A stretch of DNA of 64,000 nucleotides from an uncultured Bifidobacterium sp. (lineage in GTDB: Bacteria > Actinomycetota > Actinomycetes > Actinomycetales > Bifidobacteriaceae): the NCBI RefSeq assembly GCF_949292005.1, contig NZ_CASEXV010000025.1:58673-122672 (forward strand), given 5' to 3'. The stretch's first letter is position 1, and every line of letters starts with the position of its first letter. Made by a program: the position numbers and the translations under genes. The notes beneath the pieces were generated by a model. That model saw only the letters and a program-made list of their open reading frames with translations, did not search any database and had not been told where the DNA came from. Shown piece by piece: positions 24,199 through 33,651 of this stretch.

Positions 24199-25395
24199 AT
24201 GACAACCGACAAAACCTCCAAGACATCAGTCCCCGATCTCTCCGCGGCGGGCCTTGCGACACGGGCCATCCATGCGGGTCAGGAGCCTGACGCGGCCACC
24301 GGAGCCGTCGTCCCGCCCATCTACATGACATCGACGTTCAAACAGGACGGAGTCGGAGGCCTGCGGGGCGGATACGACTACAGCCGGTCGGTGAACCCCA
24401 CCCGCGACGTCTTCGACACCCAGCTCGCCTCCATCGAGGGCGCCCGCCACGCGATCGCGTTCTCATCGGGACTGGCGGCCATAGACGTGCTTCTGCGCTC
24501 AACCCTGAAACCCGGCGACCGGATCCTTCTTGGCAACGACGTCTACGGCGGCACGTACAGGCTTCTCTCGCAGGTGTTCGTCCCCTGGGGCGTCGGTCTT
24601 GGCGTCGTCGACATGACGGATCTCGAGGCCATCTCCCACGCGCTGGAATCCACCGCGTATTCGTATGTGTGGGTGGAGACTCCCAGCAATCCGCTGTTGG
24701 GGATCACCGACATCGCGGCCACGTCGGAGGTCGCCCATAACCATGGCGCCAAAGTCGTGGTCGACAACACCTTCGCGTCCCCGGTGCTTCAGCATCCTCT
24801 GGATGAGGGGGCTGACGTCGTCGTGTATTCGACGACCAAATACATAGGTGGCCATTCCGATGTCGTCGGCGGGGCCGTCGTGCTCAACGACGACGCGACC
24901 AAGGATCGTGTGGCGTTCCTGCAGAACGCGGCCGGGGCGGTTCCGTCACCCTTCGACTCGTGGCTCGACATCCGTGGTCTGAAGACACTCGAACTGCGTG
25001 TGCGCCGGCACAGCGAGAACGCTCTGGCCGTCGCGCAATGGCTGGAATCGCGTCCCGAGGTGGAGCGCGTGTGGTATCCGGGGTTGGAATCGCATCCGGG
25101 CCACGCCATCGCCGCGCGGCAAATGCATGGCGGATTCGGGGGCATGGTGTCCATTCAGCTGGCGGGCGGCGGGGATGCCGCCAGGGACTTCGCGGGAGCC
25201 ACGAGGATCTTCACGCTCGCCGAATCACTGGGAGGGGTGGAGTCGCTGATCGAGCTTCCCGCCGCGATGACCCACGCATCCGTGTCGGGGACCACGCTGG
25301 AGGTGCCGGCTAATCTCGTGCGTCTGTCCGTTGGAGTCGAGACGGTCGACGATCTGATCGCCGATCTTGGCGACGCCTTCGCCCACATCGACTGA
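24199..25395 (+). CDS. Cystathionine gamma-lyase / gamma-synthase family PLP enzyme
   Basis: The product is a 398-residue Cys/Met metabolism PLP enzyme. The PLP lysine lies in VVVYSTTKYIGGHSDVVGG; other family motifs are ATRAIHAGQEPD, YDYSRSVNPTRD, AFSSGLAAID and the C-terminal LIELPAAMTHAS...LVRLSVGVET. It either splits cystathionine to cysteine (Cgl) or makes it from O-succinylhomoserine (MetB); the sequence class cannot be separated by eye. Its position after a Cbs-type gene favours the lyase direction. ATG 24199 has GAAAGGA 8 nt upstream and lies 90 nt after cbs. Confidence 0.92.
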   Translation: MTTDKTSKTSVPDLSAAGLATRAIHAGQEPDAATGAVVPPIYMTSTFKQDGVGGLRGGYDYSRSVNPTRDVFDTQLASIEGARHAIAFSSGLAAIDVLLRSTLKPGDRILLGNDVYGGTYRLLSQVFVPWGVGLGVVDMTDLEAISHALESTAYSYVWVETPSNPLLGITDIAATSEVAHNHGAKVVVDNTFASPVLQHPLDEGADVVVYSTTKYIGGHSDVVGGAVVLNDDATKDRVAFLQNAAGAVPSPFDSWLDIRGLKTLELRVRRHSENALAVAQWLESRPEVERVWYPGLESHPGHAIAARQMHGGFGGMVSIQLAGGGDAARDFAGATRIFTLAESLGGVESLIELPAAMTHASVSGTTLEVPANLVRLSVGVETVDDLIADLGDAFAHID

Positions 25396-25422
25396 CGGCG
25401 GGACATTGAACGCACGGTCGTC

Positions 25423-25428
25423 TAATCT
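25423..25428 (+). promoter_or_regulatory. Putative -10 box (TAATCT) for leaderless recQ
   Basis: TAATCT ends 7 nt before the recQ ATG at 25436, with no ribosome binding site in between, matching the other leaderless candidates. Confidence 0.45.
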
Positions 25429-25435
25429 CGCCAGT

Positions 25436-27334
25436 ATGGGTGATTCGAGAGGCAGGGTGCTCGCGGTGCTGCGCCGGTACTGCGGATATGACTCCTTCAG
25501 GCCGGGACAGGCGGATCTGGTCGACGCCATCCTTTCGGGACGCGATGTTCTGGGGGTCATGCCCACCGGAGCTGGGAAATCCGTCTGCTACCAGGTTCCT
25601 GCCGTGATTCTGCCGGGATTGACGATTGTGGTCTCGCCTCTGGTATCGCTGATGCGCGATCAGGTCGACGCATTGAACGATTCGGGAATCGCGGCGGCCT
25701 TCGTCAACGGCACGCAGGACGCCGCGGCGCAGTCGTTGGTTCTCGACCGCGCGTCGGCGGGATCCCTGAGAATGCTTTATGTGGCGCCTGAGAGGTTGGA
25801 GACTCCTCGGTTCCGCGAGTTCGCCTCATGCCATGACATCTCGATGGTTGCCGTGGATGAGGCCCACTGCATTTCCCAGTGGGGGCAGGACTTCCGCTCC
25901 GCATATCTGGGCATCGCCGATTTTCTGTCGTGTCTGTCACGGCGTCCCGTGGTCGCCGCTTTCACCGCCACGGCCACGGAACGTGTCCGAAGGGACATCA
26001 TTGGTCTCCTGCGGCTGGACGATCCCATGGTGACGGTCACGGGATTCGACCGTCCCAATCTGTTCTTCGACGTCATCCCCGCGTCGGCCAAGGCCAAAAA
26101 AGAGTGGATGGCCCGGTACATCGGAAACCATCCCGGGGAATCGGGAATAGTGTACTGCTCGACGCGGCGGCAGACCGAGGACGTGGCGGCCATGCTCATC
26201 CATCGGGGGATCGGGGCGGTCGCCTATCATGCGGGAATGGACGCCGGAGAAAGGGAACGGGCCCAACGCCGTTTCATCACGGACGAGGTCGATGTCGCGG
26301 TCGCCACGAACGCCTTCGGAATGGGCATCGACAAATCGAATGTGCGTTACGTGATTCACCATAACCTTCCGGAGAGTCTTGAGGCGTACTACCAAGAGGC
26401 CGGACGAGCTGGCAGGGATGGCGAACCGGGCCGGTGCACGCTGCTGTGGAACGAGTCGGACATCGTCACGCGTCGTCGGCTTCTGGAATCGTCCGAGGAC
26501 AACGACAGGCTCAGCCCCGAGAGCAGGGAACGGGTCGCGGCGTCGCGGCGTCGTCTGCTGGATTCGATGGTGGGATACTGTCGCACCACCCAGTGCCTCC
26601 ACCGCTATATCAGGCGCTATTTCGACGATGGCGACCCGCACGTCGAGGGAGCTGATCGGAAGTGCGGGATGTGCGTCAACTGCACATCGACTCGGATGAC
26701 GACGGATGTGACCGGCATCGCCGTCGCCATCAGCCGATGCGTCCACGATCTGGGACAGCGTTACGGCATGGGGCGGATTGCGGACGTGCTCCGCGGCTCA
26801 AAGGCGAGGGACGTGATCGACAGGGGATGGGATTCCCTTCCCAGCTATGGTGCGTTGTCGGAGGTGTCGTCCGCAAAGATCAGAGAAGTGGGATACCAGA
26901 TGGCCTCGGAGGGACTTCTGGCCATCTCCTCGGGGCGTCTTCCCGTCGTGGGGTTTGGACCTCAGGCGGTGAGAACCGTGGATCCCGCTTTCCATCTGGA
27001 GATGTCGCGGCTGGAGAGAAGACATGCCGCCGGTTCGGCGGCGGCGTCATCGGGGGGCGGAGCGTCGTCCGGCGACGTCGATGAGGGACTGGTCGAAAGG
27101 CTTCGGGCGCTCCGCCGGTCGCTGGCGGCCGAGGCATCGCTGCCGCCCTATATGGTTTTCTCGGACCGCACCCTGCGTGATATGGCCCATATCAGACCGG
27201 TGACGGACTCCCAGTTCCTCGCGGTATCCGGGGTGGGGGAGACGAAGCTTGCGCGGTATGGACCGCGCTTCATGCGGCTGATCCGGGACTATGGGACGGG
27301 CCATCGCACTGAAGTTGGTGGCGGGGACAGGTGA
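25436..27334 (+). CDS. recQ: ATP-dependent DNA helicase RecQ
   Basis: RecQ is a 3'-5' helicase of recombinational repair. In 632 residues it shows Walker A GVMPTGAGKSVCYQVP (about 40-55), the DEAH box VAVDEAHCISQWGQDFR, the aromatic-rich loop, and motif VI EAYYQEAGRAGRDG. The zinc-binding cysteines are in CRTTQC...CGMCVNC. A winged-helix region follows, then a C-terminal HRDC domain (LRDMAHIRPVTDSQFLAVSGVGETKLARYG). The start at 25436 is chosen for the upstream TAATCT box and the domain start. It separates the cystathionine enzymes from luxS. Confidence 0.96.
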   Translation: MGDSRGRVLAVLRRYCGYDSFRPGQADLVDAILSGRDVLGVMPTGAGKSVCYQVPAVILPGLTIVVSPLVSLMRDQVDALNDSGIAAAFVNGTQDAAAQSLVLDRASAGSLRMLYVAPERLETPRFREFASCHDISMVAVDEAHCISQWGQDFRSAYLGIADFLSCLSRRPVVAAFTATATERVRRDIIGLLRLDDPMVTVTGFDRPNLFFDVIPASAKAKKEWMARYIGNHPGESGIVYCSTRRQTEDVAAMLIHRGIGAVAYHAGMDAGERERAQRRFITDEVDVAVATNAFGMGIDKSNVRYVIHHNLPESLEAYYQEAGRAGRDGEPGRCTLLWNESDIVTRRRLLESSEDNDRLSPESRERVAASRRRLLDSMVGYCRTTQCLHRYIRRYFDDGDPHVEGADRKCGMCVNCTSTRMTTDVTGIAVAISRCVHDLGQRYGMGRIADVLRGSKARDVIDRGWDSLPSYGALSEVSSAKIREVGYQMASEGLLAISSGRLPVVGFGPQAVRTVDPAFHLEMSRLERRHAAGSAAASSGGGASSGDVDEGLVERLRALRRSLAAEASLPPYMVFSDRTLRDMAHIRPVTDSQFLAVSGVGETKLARYGPRFMRLIRDYGTGHRTEVGGGDR

Positions 27335-27414
27335 TGTGGCAACAGCTGTGTGGCACCAAGCAATTCGGCGCAGACAATGACGTGGAACAATAGGCACAGG
27401 ACTAAGGAGAAACC

Positions 27415-27927
27415 ATGAACAACAATCACGATAATGCGCAGAAGAATGAAAGCGCTCCCGTGGTCGAGAGCTTCCAGCTGGACCACACCAAGGTCAAGGC
27501 ACCATACGTGCGTTTCATCGACACGGAGAAGGGGCCGCATGGTGATGTCGTCTCGAACTATGACCTGCGTCTTGTTCAGCCGAACGAGAACGCGATCCCC
27601 ACGGCGGCGCTTCATACGATCGAGCACACTCTGGCCGTGCAGATGCGCAGGCGCGTAAACGGATACATCGACTGCTCGCCGTTTGGATGCCGTACCGGAT
27701 TCCATCTGCTCACCTGGGGGGAGCACAGCACGGTCGAAATCGCCAAGGCGCTCAAAGAGTCACTGGAGTTCATCGCGTATCAGGCCACGTGGGACGATGT
27801 TCCCGCGACGACCATCGAAAGCTGCGGTAATTACCGTGACCACAGTCTTTTCGGCGCCAGACAGTGGAGTAGGGACATCCTGGAAGAGGGCATCAGCTCC
27901 GATCCGTTCGAGAGAAAGGTTGTGTGA
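27415..27927 (+). CDS. luxS: S-ribosylhomocysteine lyase LuxS
   Basis: LuxS cleaves S-ribosylhomocysteine to homocysteine and the AI-2 precursor DPD, completing the activated methyl cycle. The 170-residue protein has the metal-binding HTIEH motif (residues 67-71), the catalytic cysteine in [11 protein letters not shown] (Cys92) and a third ligand in ESCGNYRDH. The N-terminus [15 protein letters not shown] is characteristic. A TAAGGAGAAACC site precedes the ATG. The homocysteine formed can feed Cbs encoded 4 kb upstream. Confidence 0.97.
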   Translation: MNNNHDNAQKNESAPVVESFQLDHTKVKAPYVRFIDTEKGPHGDVVSNYDLRLVQPNENAIPTAALHTIEHTLAVQMRRRVNGYIDCSPFGCRTGFHLLTWGEHSTVEIAKALKESLEFIAYQATWDDVPATTIESCGNYRDHSLFGARQWSRDILEEGISSDPFERKVV

Positions 27928-28004
27928 GCGCGTCGTATCCGACGTGGTATTCTTGCGCCCGGCGTGAATCATGAACGAGGGATGATCCGGCGGGAGGCGC
28001 GGGT

Positions 28005-28649
28005 ATGACCATGGTGAGTGATGATGGGTTGTCCGTTGTCGACACGACGATTCCCGATGTCACAACGGCCGACGCCCCTCCCTCCGGAGCGTCCTCTTCC
28101 GGAGTGTTTCTTCGCAGGGCGATGCGAGCTGACCTTCCGCGCATGATGGACGTTTATGTGCGCGCCCGCAAGGTGATGATGGAGGTTGGCAATCCCACGC
28201 AATGGGGAACCCGGTATCCGCTTGCCGAGGTGGTGGCCGAGGATGTCAGACGCGGCCGAGCGCTGCTGCTGGTCGAGGGCGTCGACGGGGAGGGCGGCTC
28301 CGGACCGGAGGGGGTTCATGACCGTATTCTCGCCCAGTTCGCGATCTGTGCGGGATCCGATCCGTCGTACACGTCGATTGACGGCGCTTGGATCGACGAC
28401 GATCCCTACGTCACCATCCATCGCCTCGCATCGTCGGGGATCAGGCATGGCTCGGCCCGGCACTGTCTGATGTGGGCGGTGCGGCGGTATGGGAACGTGC
28501 GTGTGGACACCCATCGAAACAATGGCCCGATGCTTCATGTCCTTGCAGAGTCGGGCTTCACCCGATGCGGTGTCATCACGACGGTCGGAGGCAGAAGGGA
28601 TCCACGCCGTGTGGCGTTTCAGCGGCATGACGCCATCATCGTTGTGTGA
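28005..28649 (+). CDS. GNAT-family N-acetyltransferase
   Basis: The 214-residue protein has a Ser/Ala-rich N-terminus of about 34 residues and then a GNAT-like domain: FLRRAMRADLPRMMDVYVRARKVMMEVGNPTQWG, a central strand, and C-terminal VRVDTHRNNGPMLHVLAESGFTRCG, where RNNGPMLHVLAESGF is the GNAT motif B region (compare DTHxxNxxMxxLxxKxGF). The acceptor substrate is unknown. The start follows GGCGGGAGGCG. It probably has its own promoter after luxS. Confidence 0.82.
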   Translation: MTMVSDDGLSVVDTTIPDVTTADAPPSGASSSGVFLRRAMRADLPRMMDVYVRARKVMMEVGNPTQWGTRYPLAEVVAEDVRRGRALLLVEGVDGEGGSGPEGVHDRILAQFAICAGSDPSYTSIDGAWIDDDPYVTIHRLASSGIRHGSARHCLMWAVRRYGNVRVDTHRNNGPMLHVLAESGFTRCGVITTVGGRRDPRRVAFQRHDAIIVV

Positions 28650-28703
28650 GACTTTTCTGGTGAGTCCTTGCCCGCGCGTGATCGTTTCTACGAAGACTCG
28701 TTT

Positions 28704-30197
28704 CTACGCAAGCTCCGGTTTGAGGATGGGGCCGTTCTCGTCGTGGCCGCTCCCGGGGGCCTCCGGCGTTGTGGTCGTGTTCGCGGGATCAAGTTTTGAG
28801 CGCTTCCTGCTGTATGCGAAGTACACAAGCATTCCCAGGGCGAACCAGACGACGAACCGTACCCAGGTCTCCCAATTGAGGCCGGCGATGAGAACCAGAC
28901 AGAAGGCGATGGAGAGGATGGGGGTGAAGGGCACACCCGGCGCGCGGAATCCACGATGGGCGTCCGGCTGCGTCCGCCGCATGCGCATCACACCCGCCGA
29001 GACGATGATGAAGGCCGTCAGCGTGCCGATATTGACCAGCTCGAAGAGGACGTTGATGTTGATGAATCCTCCGGCCAGCGCGGTGAGGATGCCAAAGAAC
29101 CAGGTGCCTTTGAACGGTGTGCGGTACTTCGGGTTCACCTCGCCGAAGAATTTGGGGAACAGCCCGTCGCGGCTCATCGCGTAGCAGATGCGCGACTGTC
29201 CGTAAAGCTGGACGAGCATCACCGTCGTCATGCCGAGAAGCGCCCCGAGATTCACGACCACGGCGAGCCAGTTCAATCCGGTGGCGAGGATGACGCCGGC
29301 GACCGGAGCGTTGATGAAGTTGGCGAACTGCTTGTAGGGAACCACGCCCGTCATGATGAGTGTCATGATCACGTAGAGGACGGTGGAGATTCCCAAGGAA
29401 TACAGAATCCCACGCGGAAGCGTGCGGTTGGGGTCGATGGTCTCCTCGGCGGACGACGAGACGGCATCGAAACCGATGAAGCTGAAGAACACGATGGACG
29501 CCGCGGGCAGGATTCCCATAGGTTGGGTCGATCCCGGCTGGAAGGAGTACAGGCCGTAAGGTGAGAAGGGCTTCCAATTCGAGGGATTCACGTACCAGAT
29601 GACGCACACGATGAACAGGGCGATGATCGCGAGTTTGATGATCACCATCACATCGTTGGTGCGCTTCGTCTGGTTGATGCCAATGGACAGGATCCAGGTG
29701 ATCAGGAGCACGATGACGAATCCCGGAAGGTTGAAGTACGTCGTGACGCCCTCGGTGGTTCCCCAGGCGGCGGTCAGTTCGACGGGAAGGTGCAGGCCGA
29801 ACCCGTCAAGAAGTTTGGTGAAATACCCCGACCATCCCGCCGATACCGTGGCGGCCTGAAGCGCGTATTCGAGGATGAGGTCCCATCCGATGATGAAGGC
29901 GATGATCTCGCCGAACGCGAGGTACGCGTAGGAATATGCGGATCCCGACACCGGGGCCATGGATGCGAACTCCGCATAGCACAGACCCGCGAAGCCACAG
30001 CAGATCGCGGCCAGAATGAAGGAGACGCTGATGGCGGGGCCCGCGGTGAGCGCGCCTTTGCCCGTCAGCACGAATATTCCCGTGCCGATGATCGCGCCGA
30101 TGCCGAGCATCGTCAGATCGAAGGTTGCCAGAGTCCGGCGTAGTGGTGTGGATTCTTGGACCAGTTGGTCCACGGTCTTCTTGCGCAGCAGGTTCAT
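28704..30197 (-). CDS. APC-superfamily amino acid permease (YfnA/CAT type)
   Basis: The 497-residue protein has about 12 hydrophobic segments. The N-terminus KKTVDQLVQESTPLRRTLATFDLTMLGIGAIIGTGIFVLTG carries the APC substrate-binding GxGIF motif. SFIGFDAVSSSAEETIDPNRTLPRGI is the signature loop of cationic amino acid transporters. It would import amino acids by proton symport or exchange. An AAGGG ribosome binding site lies 6 nt before the ATG. It stands alone, convergent to the GNAT gene and divergent from alanine racemase. The substrate is not determined. Confidence 0.93.
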   Translation of the reverse strand: MNLLRKKTVDQLVQESTPLRRTLATFDLTMLGIGAIIGTGIFVLTGKGALTAGPAISVSFILAAICCGFAGLCYAEFASMAPVSGSAYSYAYLAFGEIIAFIIGWDLILEYALQAATVSAGWSGYFTKLLDGFGLHLPVELTAAWGTTEGVTTYFNLPGFVIVLLITWILSIGINQTKRTNDVMVIIKLAIIALFIVCVIWYVNPSNWKPFSPYGLYSFQPGSTQPMGILPAASIVFFSFIGFDAVSSSAEETIDPNRTLPRGILYSLGISTVLYVIMTLIMTGVVPYKQFANFINAPVAGVILATGLNWLAVVVNLGALLGMTTVMLVQLYGQSRICYAMSRDGLFPKFFGEVNPKYRTPFKGTWFFGILTALAGGFININVLFELVNIGTLTAFIIVSAGVMRMRRTQPDAHRGFRAPGVPFTPILSIAFCLVLIAGLNWETWVRFVVWFALGMLVYFAYSRKRSKLDPANTTTTPEAPGSGHDENGPILKPELA

Positions 30198-30335
30198 GGT
30201 GCCCTTCGATGTTCAATGGTGGAATGGCATGCGGATGCCCAACGTCGAGACGCATCGCGTGCGTGCCACATCATAGTGGGTCATGAACCGCAACGCCGCT
30301 ATATGGTCGTCATGCAGACGCGCGACAATGGTCGT

Positions 30336-31694
30336 ATGGCATCTCTATCGGGTTTCGAACCGGATTTCTCCTCACCACAGGGGCGTGAGCGCTACGACGA
30401 GGCGTTGCGGTCCTATCCAGGGCAGGCGATCGTCGATCTTCGGACGATGCGTGACAATATGCGCCGTCTGGTCGATCTGTGCGGCGGCGATGGTGGGCAC
30501 GCCGATGTGATGGGCGTGGTCAAAGCGGACGCGTACGGGCATGGATTGATCCCCTCGGCGTTGGCCGCGCTCGCCGGCGGCGCCACCTGGCTGGGAACCG
30601 CGCAGTCGCATGAGGCGCTGCTTCTTCGGCGCGCGGGCATAGGCCCGGACCGCTGCCGTGTTCTCACCTGGGTCTACAACGGCCGCCGGGCGCCTTTCGC
30701 CGAACTCATCATGAACGACATCGACATCTCGGTCGGGTCGTTGGATAGCGTGGATGCCGTGGGCGCCGCCGCCCGGAGAACGGGCCGCCGGGCGCGTGTC
30801 CACGTCAAGGTAGACACGGGCTTCGGACGTAACGGATTCACCCCCCAGGCCTTCGACGAGGCGCTTCGTCGGCTTCGGCTGCTGGTGGATGAGGGACTGG
30901 TCGAGGTCGTGGGACAGTGGAGCCATCTTGCTGTGGCGGACAGTCCCGATGTTCCCGAGTTCGTGGCCTCCACTGATCGCCAGATCGCGTCGTTCCACGA
31001 GTTCACGCGGCGCATGTCCCAGGCGGGAATGCCTCCCGTTGTGCGTCATCTGGCCAACACAGCGGGAACCCTGTCGCGTCCGGACATTCGATTCGAACTG
31101 ACCCGGCCGGGAATCGGGTTGTACGGCTACGAGCCCGATCCGGCTATGGGGGTGCCGTCGACGTACGGCCTGCGCCCCGCGATGAGACTCCAGGCCCAGC
31201 TGGCGACGGTCAAGAAGGTGGAGGCCGGTCACGGAATCTCCTACGGGCGAACGTATCTGACGCCCGACGCCACCAGCACCGCGATCGTCCCTCTGGGATA
31301 CGCCGATGGCATCAACCGGGCGGCCTCCGGATTCGACATGCAGGGCGCGCGGCACATCGATAAGCCCGGAGGCCCTGTCCGTGTCCAGACCACAGCGGGA
31401 CCTCGGATATTCCACGTGTCGGGCCGCGTGTGCATGGACCAGTTCATCATCGACCTGCATGGCGATGCCGATGCCATGGGAGTCCATGAGGGCGACACCG
31501 TCCGGCTTTTCGGTCCGGGGCGGGGGGAGGCGTACGACGAGCCCACCGCCGACGATTGGGCCCGCGCGGGCGAAACTATCAGCTATACGGTGTTCACCTG
31601 TCTGAGCAACCGCATTCCCAGACTGTATGAGCATGCCTATGAGGTCCTTTCGGATCGGGACATCGCCCTGCTGGATGAGGGGTCCCTGCTGTAG
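30336..31694 (+). CDS. alr: Alanine racemase
   Basis: The PLP enzyme interconverts L- and D-alanine for peptidoglycan. From ATG 30336 it is 452 residues, longer than the usual 360-380 because of an N-terminal extension and internal insertions. PLP lysine lies in GVVKADAYGHG; KVDTGFGRNG, HLANTAGTL, RPGIGLYGYEP and the C-terminal VCMDQFIID motif follow. In-frame ATGs at 30303 and 30312 are alternatives; GACAAT 6 nt before 30336 is a possible -10, and no start has a convincing ribosome binding site. The start is therefore uncertain, the function is not. Confidence 0.95.
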   Translation: MASLSGFEPDFSSPQGRERYDEALRSYPGQAIVDLRTMRDNMRRLVDLCGGDGGHADVMGVVKADAYGHGLIPSALAALAGGATWLGTAQSHEALLLRRAGIGPDRCRVLTWVYNGRRAPFAELIMNDIDISVGSLDSVDAVGAAARRTGRRARVHVKVDTGFGRNGFTPQAFDEALRRLRLLVDEGLVEVVGQWSHLAVADSPDVPEFVASTDRQIASFHEFTRRMSQAGMPPVVRHLANTAGTLSRPDIRFELTRPGIGLYGYEPDPAMGVPSTYGLRPAMRLQAQLATVKKVEAGHGISYGRTYLTPDATSTAIVPLGYADGINRAASGFDMQGARHIDKPGGPVRVQTTAGPRIFHVSGRVCMDQFIIDLHGDADAMGVHEGDTVRLFGPGRGEAYDEPTADDWARAGETISYTVFTCLSNRIPRLYEHAYEVLSDRDIALLDEGSLL

Positions 31695-31791
31695 GTGGCG
31701 CTTCCTTCCTGAGTATGTTCCCTATGCGTGCGTGGAAACGCTTGACGCGAAAAGACTTGCGCGTGGTGCTCGGTCGTGGTGTCATGGGCGC

Positions 31792-32250
31792 ATGACTACT
31801 TATCAGGGCCATGAGCCCAGCACCATCGCGTACACCGCCACCGCGCAGATCACAGGTGGCCGCAACGGCCATGCGGTCAGCCACGATCCCGACCTCTCCC
31901 TTGATCTGGACACCCCGGTCGCGATGGGGGGGAAGGGCGAGGGCACGAACCCCGAGCAGCTTTTCGCCATCGGCTGGGGGGCGTGCTTCCAAGGTGCCCT
32001 GGGCCTGGCGGCCAAGGAGCTTCGCATGGCGGCCACGAAGCTTGCCACATCCAAGGTGCGCACCCACATCTCCTTGGGCGATGAGGGCGAGTCCTTCGGG
32101 ATCAGCGCACGCATCGAGGTCTATCTTCCCGATGTCGACAGGGATCTGGCCATCCGTCTTGTCGAGCGCACGCAGCAGCTGTGCCCCTATTCCAAAGCCA
32201 CGGCGGGCAACGTCCCCACGAGGGTCGATGTTGTGGATTCCCTCGACTGA
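31792..32250 (+). CDS. OsmC/Ohr-family organic hydroperoxide resistance protein
   Basis: The 152-residue protein reduces organic hydroperoxides through two cysteines. The peroxidatic Cys is in IGWGACFQGALG and the resolving Cys in QQLCPYSKATAGNVP, the standard Ohr arrangement. GGRNGHAVSHDPDLSLDLDTPVAMGG is the Ohr N-terminal signature. No Shine-Dalgarno sequence is apparent before ATG 31792. It lies between alr and dgt. No OhrR-type MarR regulator is adjacent. Confidence 0.93.
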   Translation: MTTYQGHEPSTIAYTATAQITGGRNGHAVSHDPDLSLDLDTPVAMGGKGEGTNPEQLFAIGWGACFQGALGLAAKELRMAATKLATSKVRTHISLGDEGESFGISARIEVYLPDVDRDLAIRLVERTQQLCPYSKATAGNVPTRVDVVDSLD

Positions 32251-32295
32251 TTTTGGATCGACGCATTGAAGCAGAACCGGCACCAGGATGATGGG

Positions 32296-33612
32296 ATGCG
32301 GACGCCTCCTGACCTGACGGGTGGGCCGCGCCGGCGGCAGGGGCTCTCCGTTGGTCCTCTTCCGGTCGGCTACTCCGCTGAGGATGAGGAACGTTGGATT
32401 CCCGAACCTCCGAAGTCGGCATCGCGAACGGCGTTCCAGCGTGACAGGGCTCGTCTGATTCATTCCTCGGCGCTGCGGCGGCTTGGAGCCAAAAGCCAGA
32501 TTCTTGTGGCCGGCACCGATGATTTCGCGCGCACTCGTCTGACCCATACGCTCGAGGTCGCCCAGATCGGCCGGCAGATCGCAGCCATGCTCGGCTGCGA
32601 TCCCGATGTCGTCGATTGCGCCTGTTTGGCCCACGATCTGGGGCACCCTCCTTTCGGACACAATGGCGAGCGCGTGCTCTCGGACATCGCCAAGGACATC
32701 GGAGGCTTCGAGGGCAACGCGCAGACACTCCGCATCCTCACGCGCCTCGAGCCCAAGGTGATGACCGATGATGGCCGGTCGGCCGGCGTGAACCTCACCA
32801 GAGCGGCCCTTGATGCGGCCGTCAAATATCCGTGGCCGCTGTCGCAGGCATACAGGCATCCCAAGGGAGAGAGAAGCGCGAAGTTCTGCGTATATCCGGA
32901 TGATATGGAGGTTTTCCGCTGGCTCAGACGGGGGGCTCCCGAGGATGTGACCCCCATGGAGTGCCAGGTCATGGATCTGTCCGACGACATCGCCTACAGC
33001 GTGCATGACGTCGAGGATGCCATCGCCACCAATGCCTTCAATCCTTTGGCGCTGCGCGACCCCACCGTCATCGATTCCATCGTTGATGTCACGCGTCGCT
33101 GGTACGGCTCCTCATGGAACTCCGACCTCCTTCTTCAGGCGTTGGGGCGTCTGCGCTCCAAAGGCGCGTTCCCCGAGCATTTCGACGGATCACGGCGGGC
33201 CCTGGCCCATTTGAAGAACATCACGAGCGCGCTCATCGGTCGTTTCGCCGTCTCGGTGGAGAGGGCCACCCGTGAGGCGTATGGGAGCGGGCCGCTGACC
33301 CGATATGGAGCTCGCGTGGTCATACCTGCGGACACGTCGTACGAGATCGTGGCGTTGAAGGGAATCGCGGTGTATTTCGTCATGGAGCCCAGGGAACGGG
33401 AGCCCCTGCATGATGAGGAGCTGAGAATAGTGCGGGACCTCGTCGACGTTCTGATGGCCGACTCGCCGCGGGCGAGCGACGCGCTTGAACCGGTGTTCCT
33501 TCAGGACTGGAACGATGCGGCGAATGACGGCGAGCGTCTGCGTGTCGCGGTGGACCAGGTGGCGAGTCTGACGGACGGATCGGCCATGGCGCTGCACGCC
33601 ATACTGTGTTGA
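32296..33612 (+). CDS. dgt: Deoxyguanosinetriphosphate triphosphohydrolase (HD-domain dNTPase)
   Basis: The enzyme hydrolyses dGTP or other dNTPs to nucleoside and triphosphate. The 438-residue sequence shows SRTAFQRDRARLIHSSALRRLGAKSQI, TRLTHTLEVAQIGR with the first metal His, the HD pair in CLAHDLGHPPFGHNGE, and DLSDDIAYSVHDVEDA. I chose ATG 32296 over an in-frame TTG at 32266 because of the nearby AGGATGATGGG. dnaG follows 39 nt later, a pairing commonly seen in actinobacteria. Confidence 0.94.
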   Translation: MRTPPDLTGGPRRRQGLSVGPLPVGYSAEDEERWIPEPPKSASRTAFQRDRARLIHSSALRRLGAKSQILVAGTDDFARTRLTHTLEVAQIGRQIAAMLGCDPDVVDCACLAHDLGHPPFGHNGERVLSDIAKDIGGFEGNAQTLRILTRLEPKVMTDDGRSAGVNLTRAALDAAVKYPWPLSQAYRHPKGERSAKFCVYPDDMEVFRWLRRGAPEDVTPMECQVMDLSDDIAYSVHDVEDAIATNAFNPLALRDPTVIDSIVDVTRRWYGSSWNSDLLLQALGRLRSKGAFPEHFDGSRRALAHLKNITSALIGRFAVSVERATREAYGSGPLTRYGARVVIPADTSYEIVALKGIAVYFVMEPREREPLHDEELRIVRDLVDVLMADSPRASDALEPVFLQDWNDAANDGERLRVAVDQVASLTDGSAMALHAILC

Positions 33613-33637
33613 TGGCTGGCCATTCCCTCTCCTGCGC

Positions 33638-33643
33638 TAGTGT
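33638..33643 (+). promoter_or_regulatory. Putative -10 box (TAGTGT) for leaderless dnaG
   Basis: TAGTGT ends 8 nt before the dnaG ATG at 33652, inside the dgt-dnaG gap, with no ribosome binding site between. Confidence 0.4.
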
Positions 33644-33651
33644 GGGTGCCT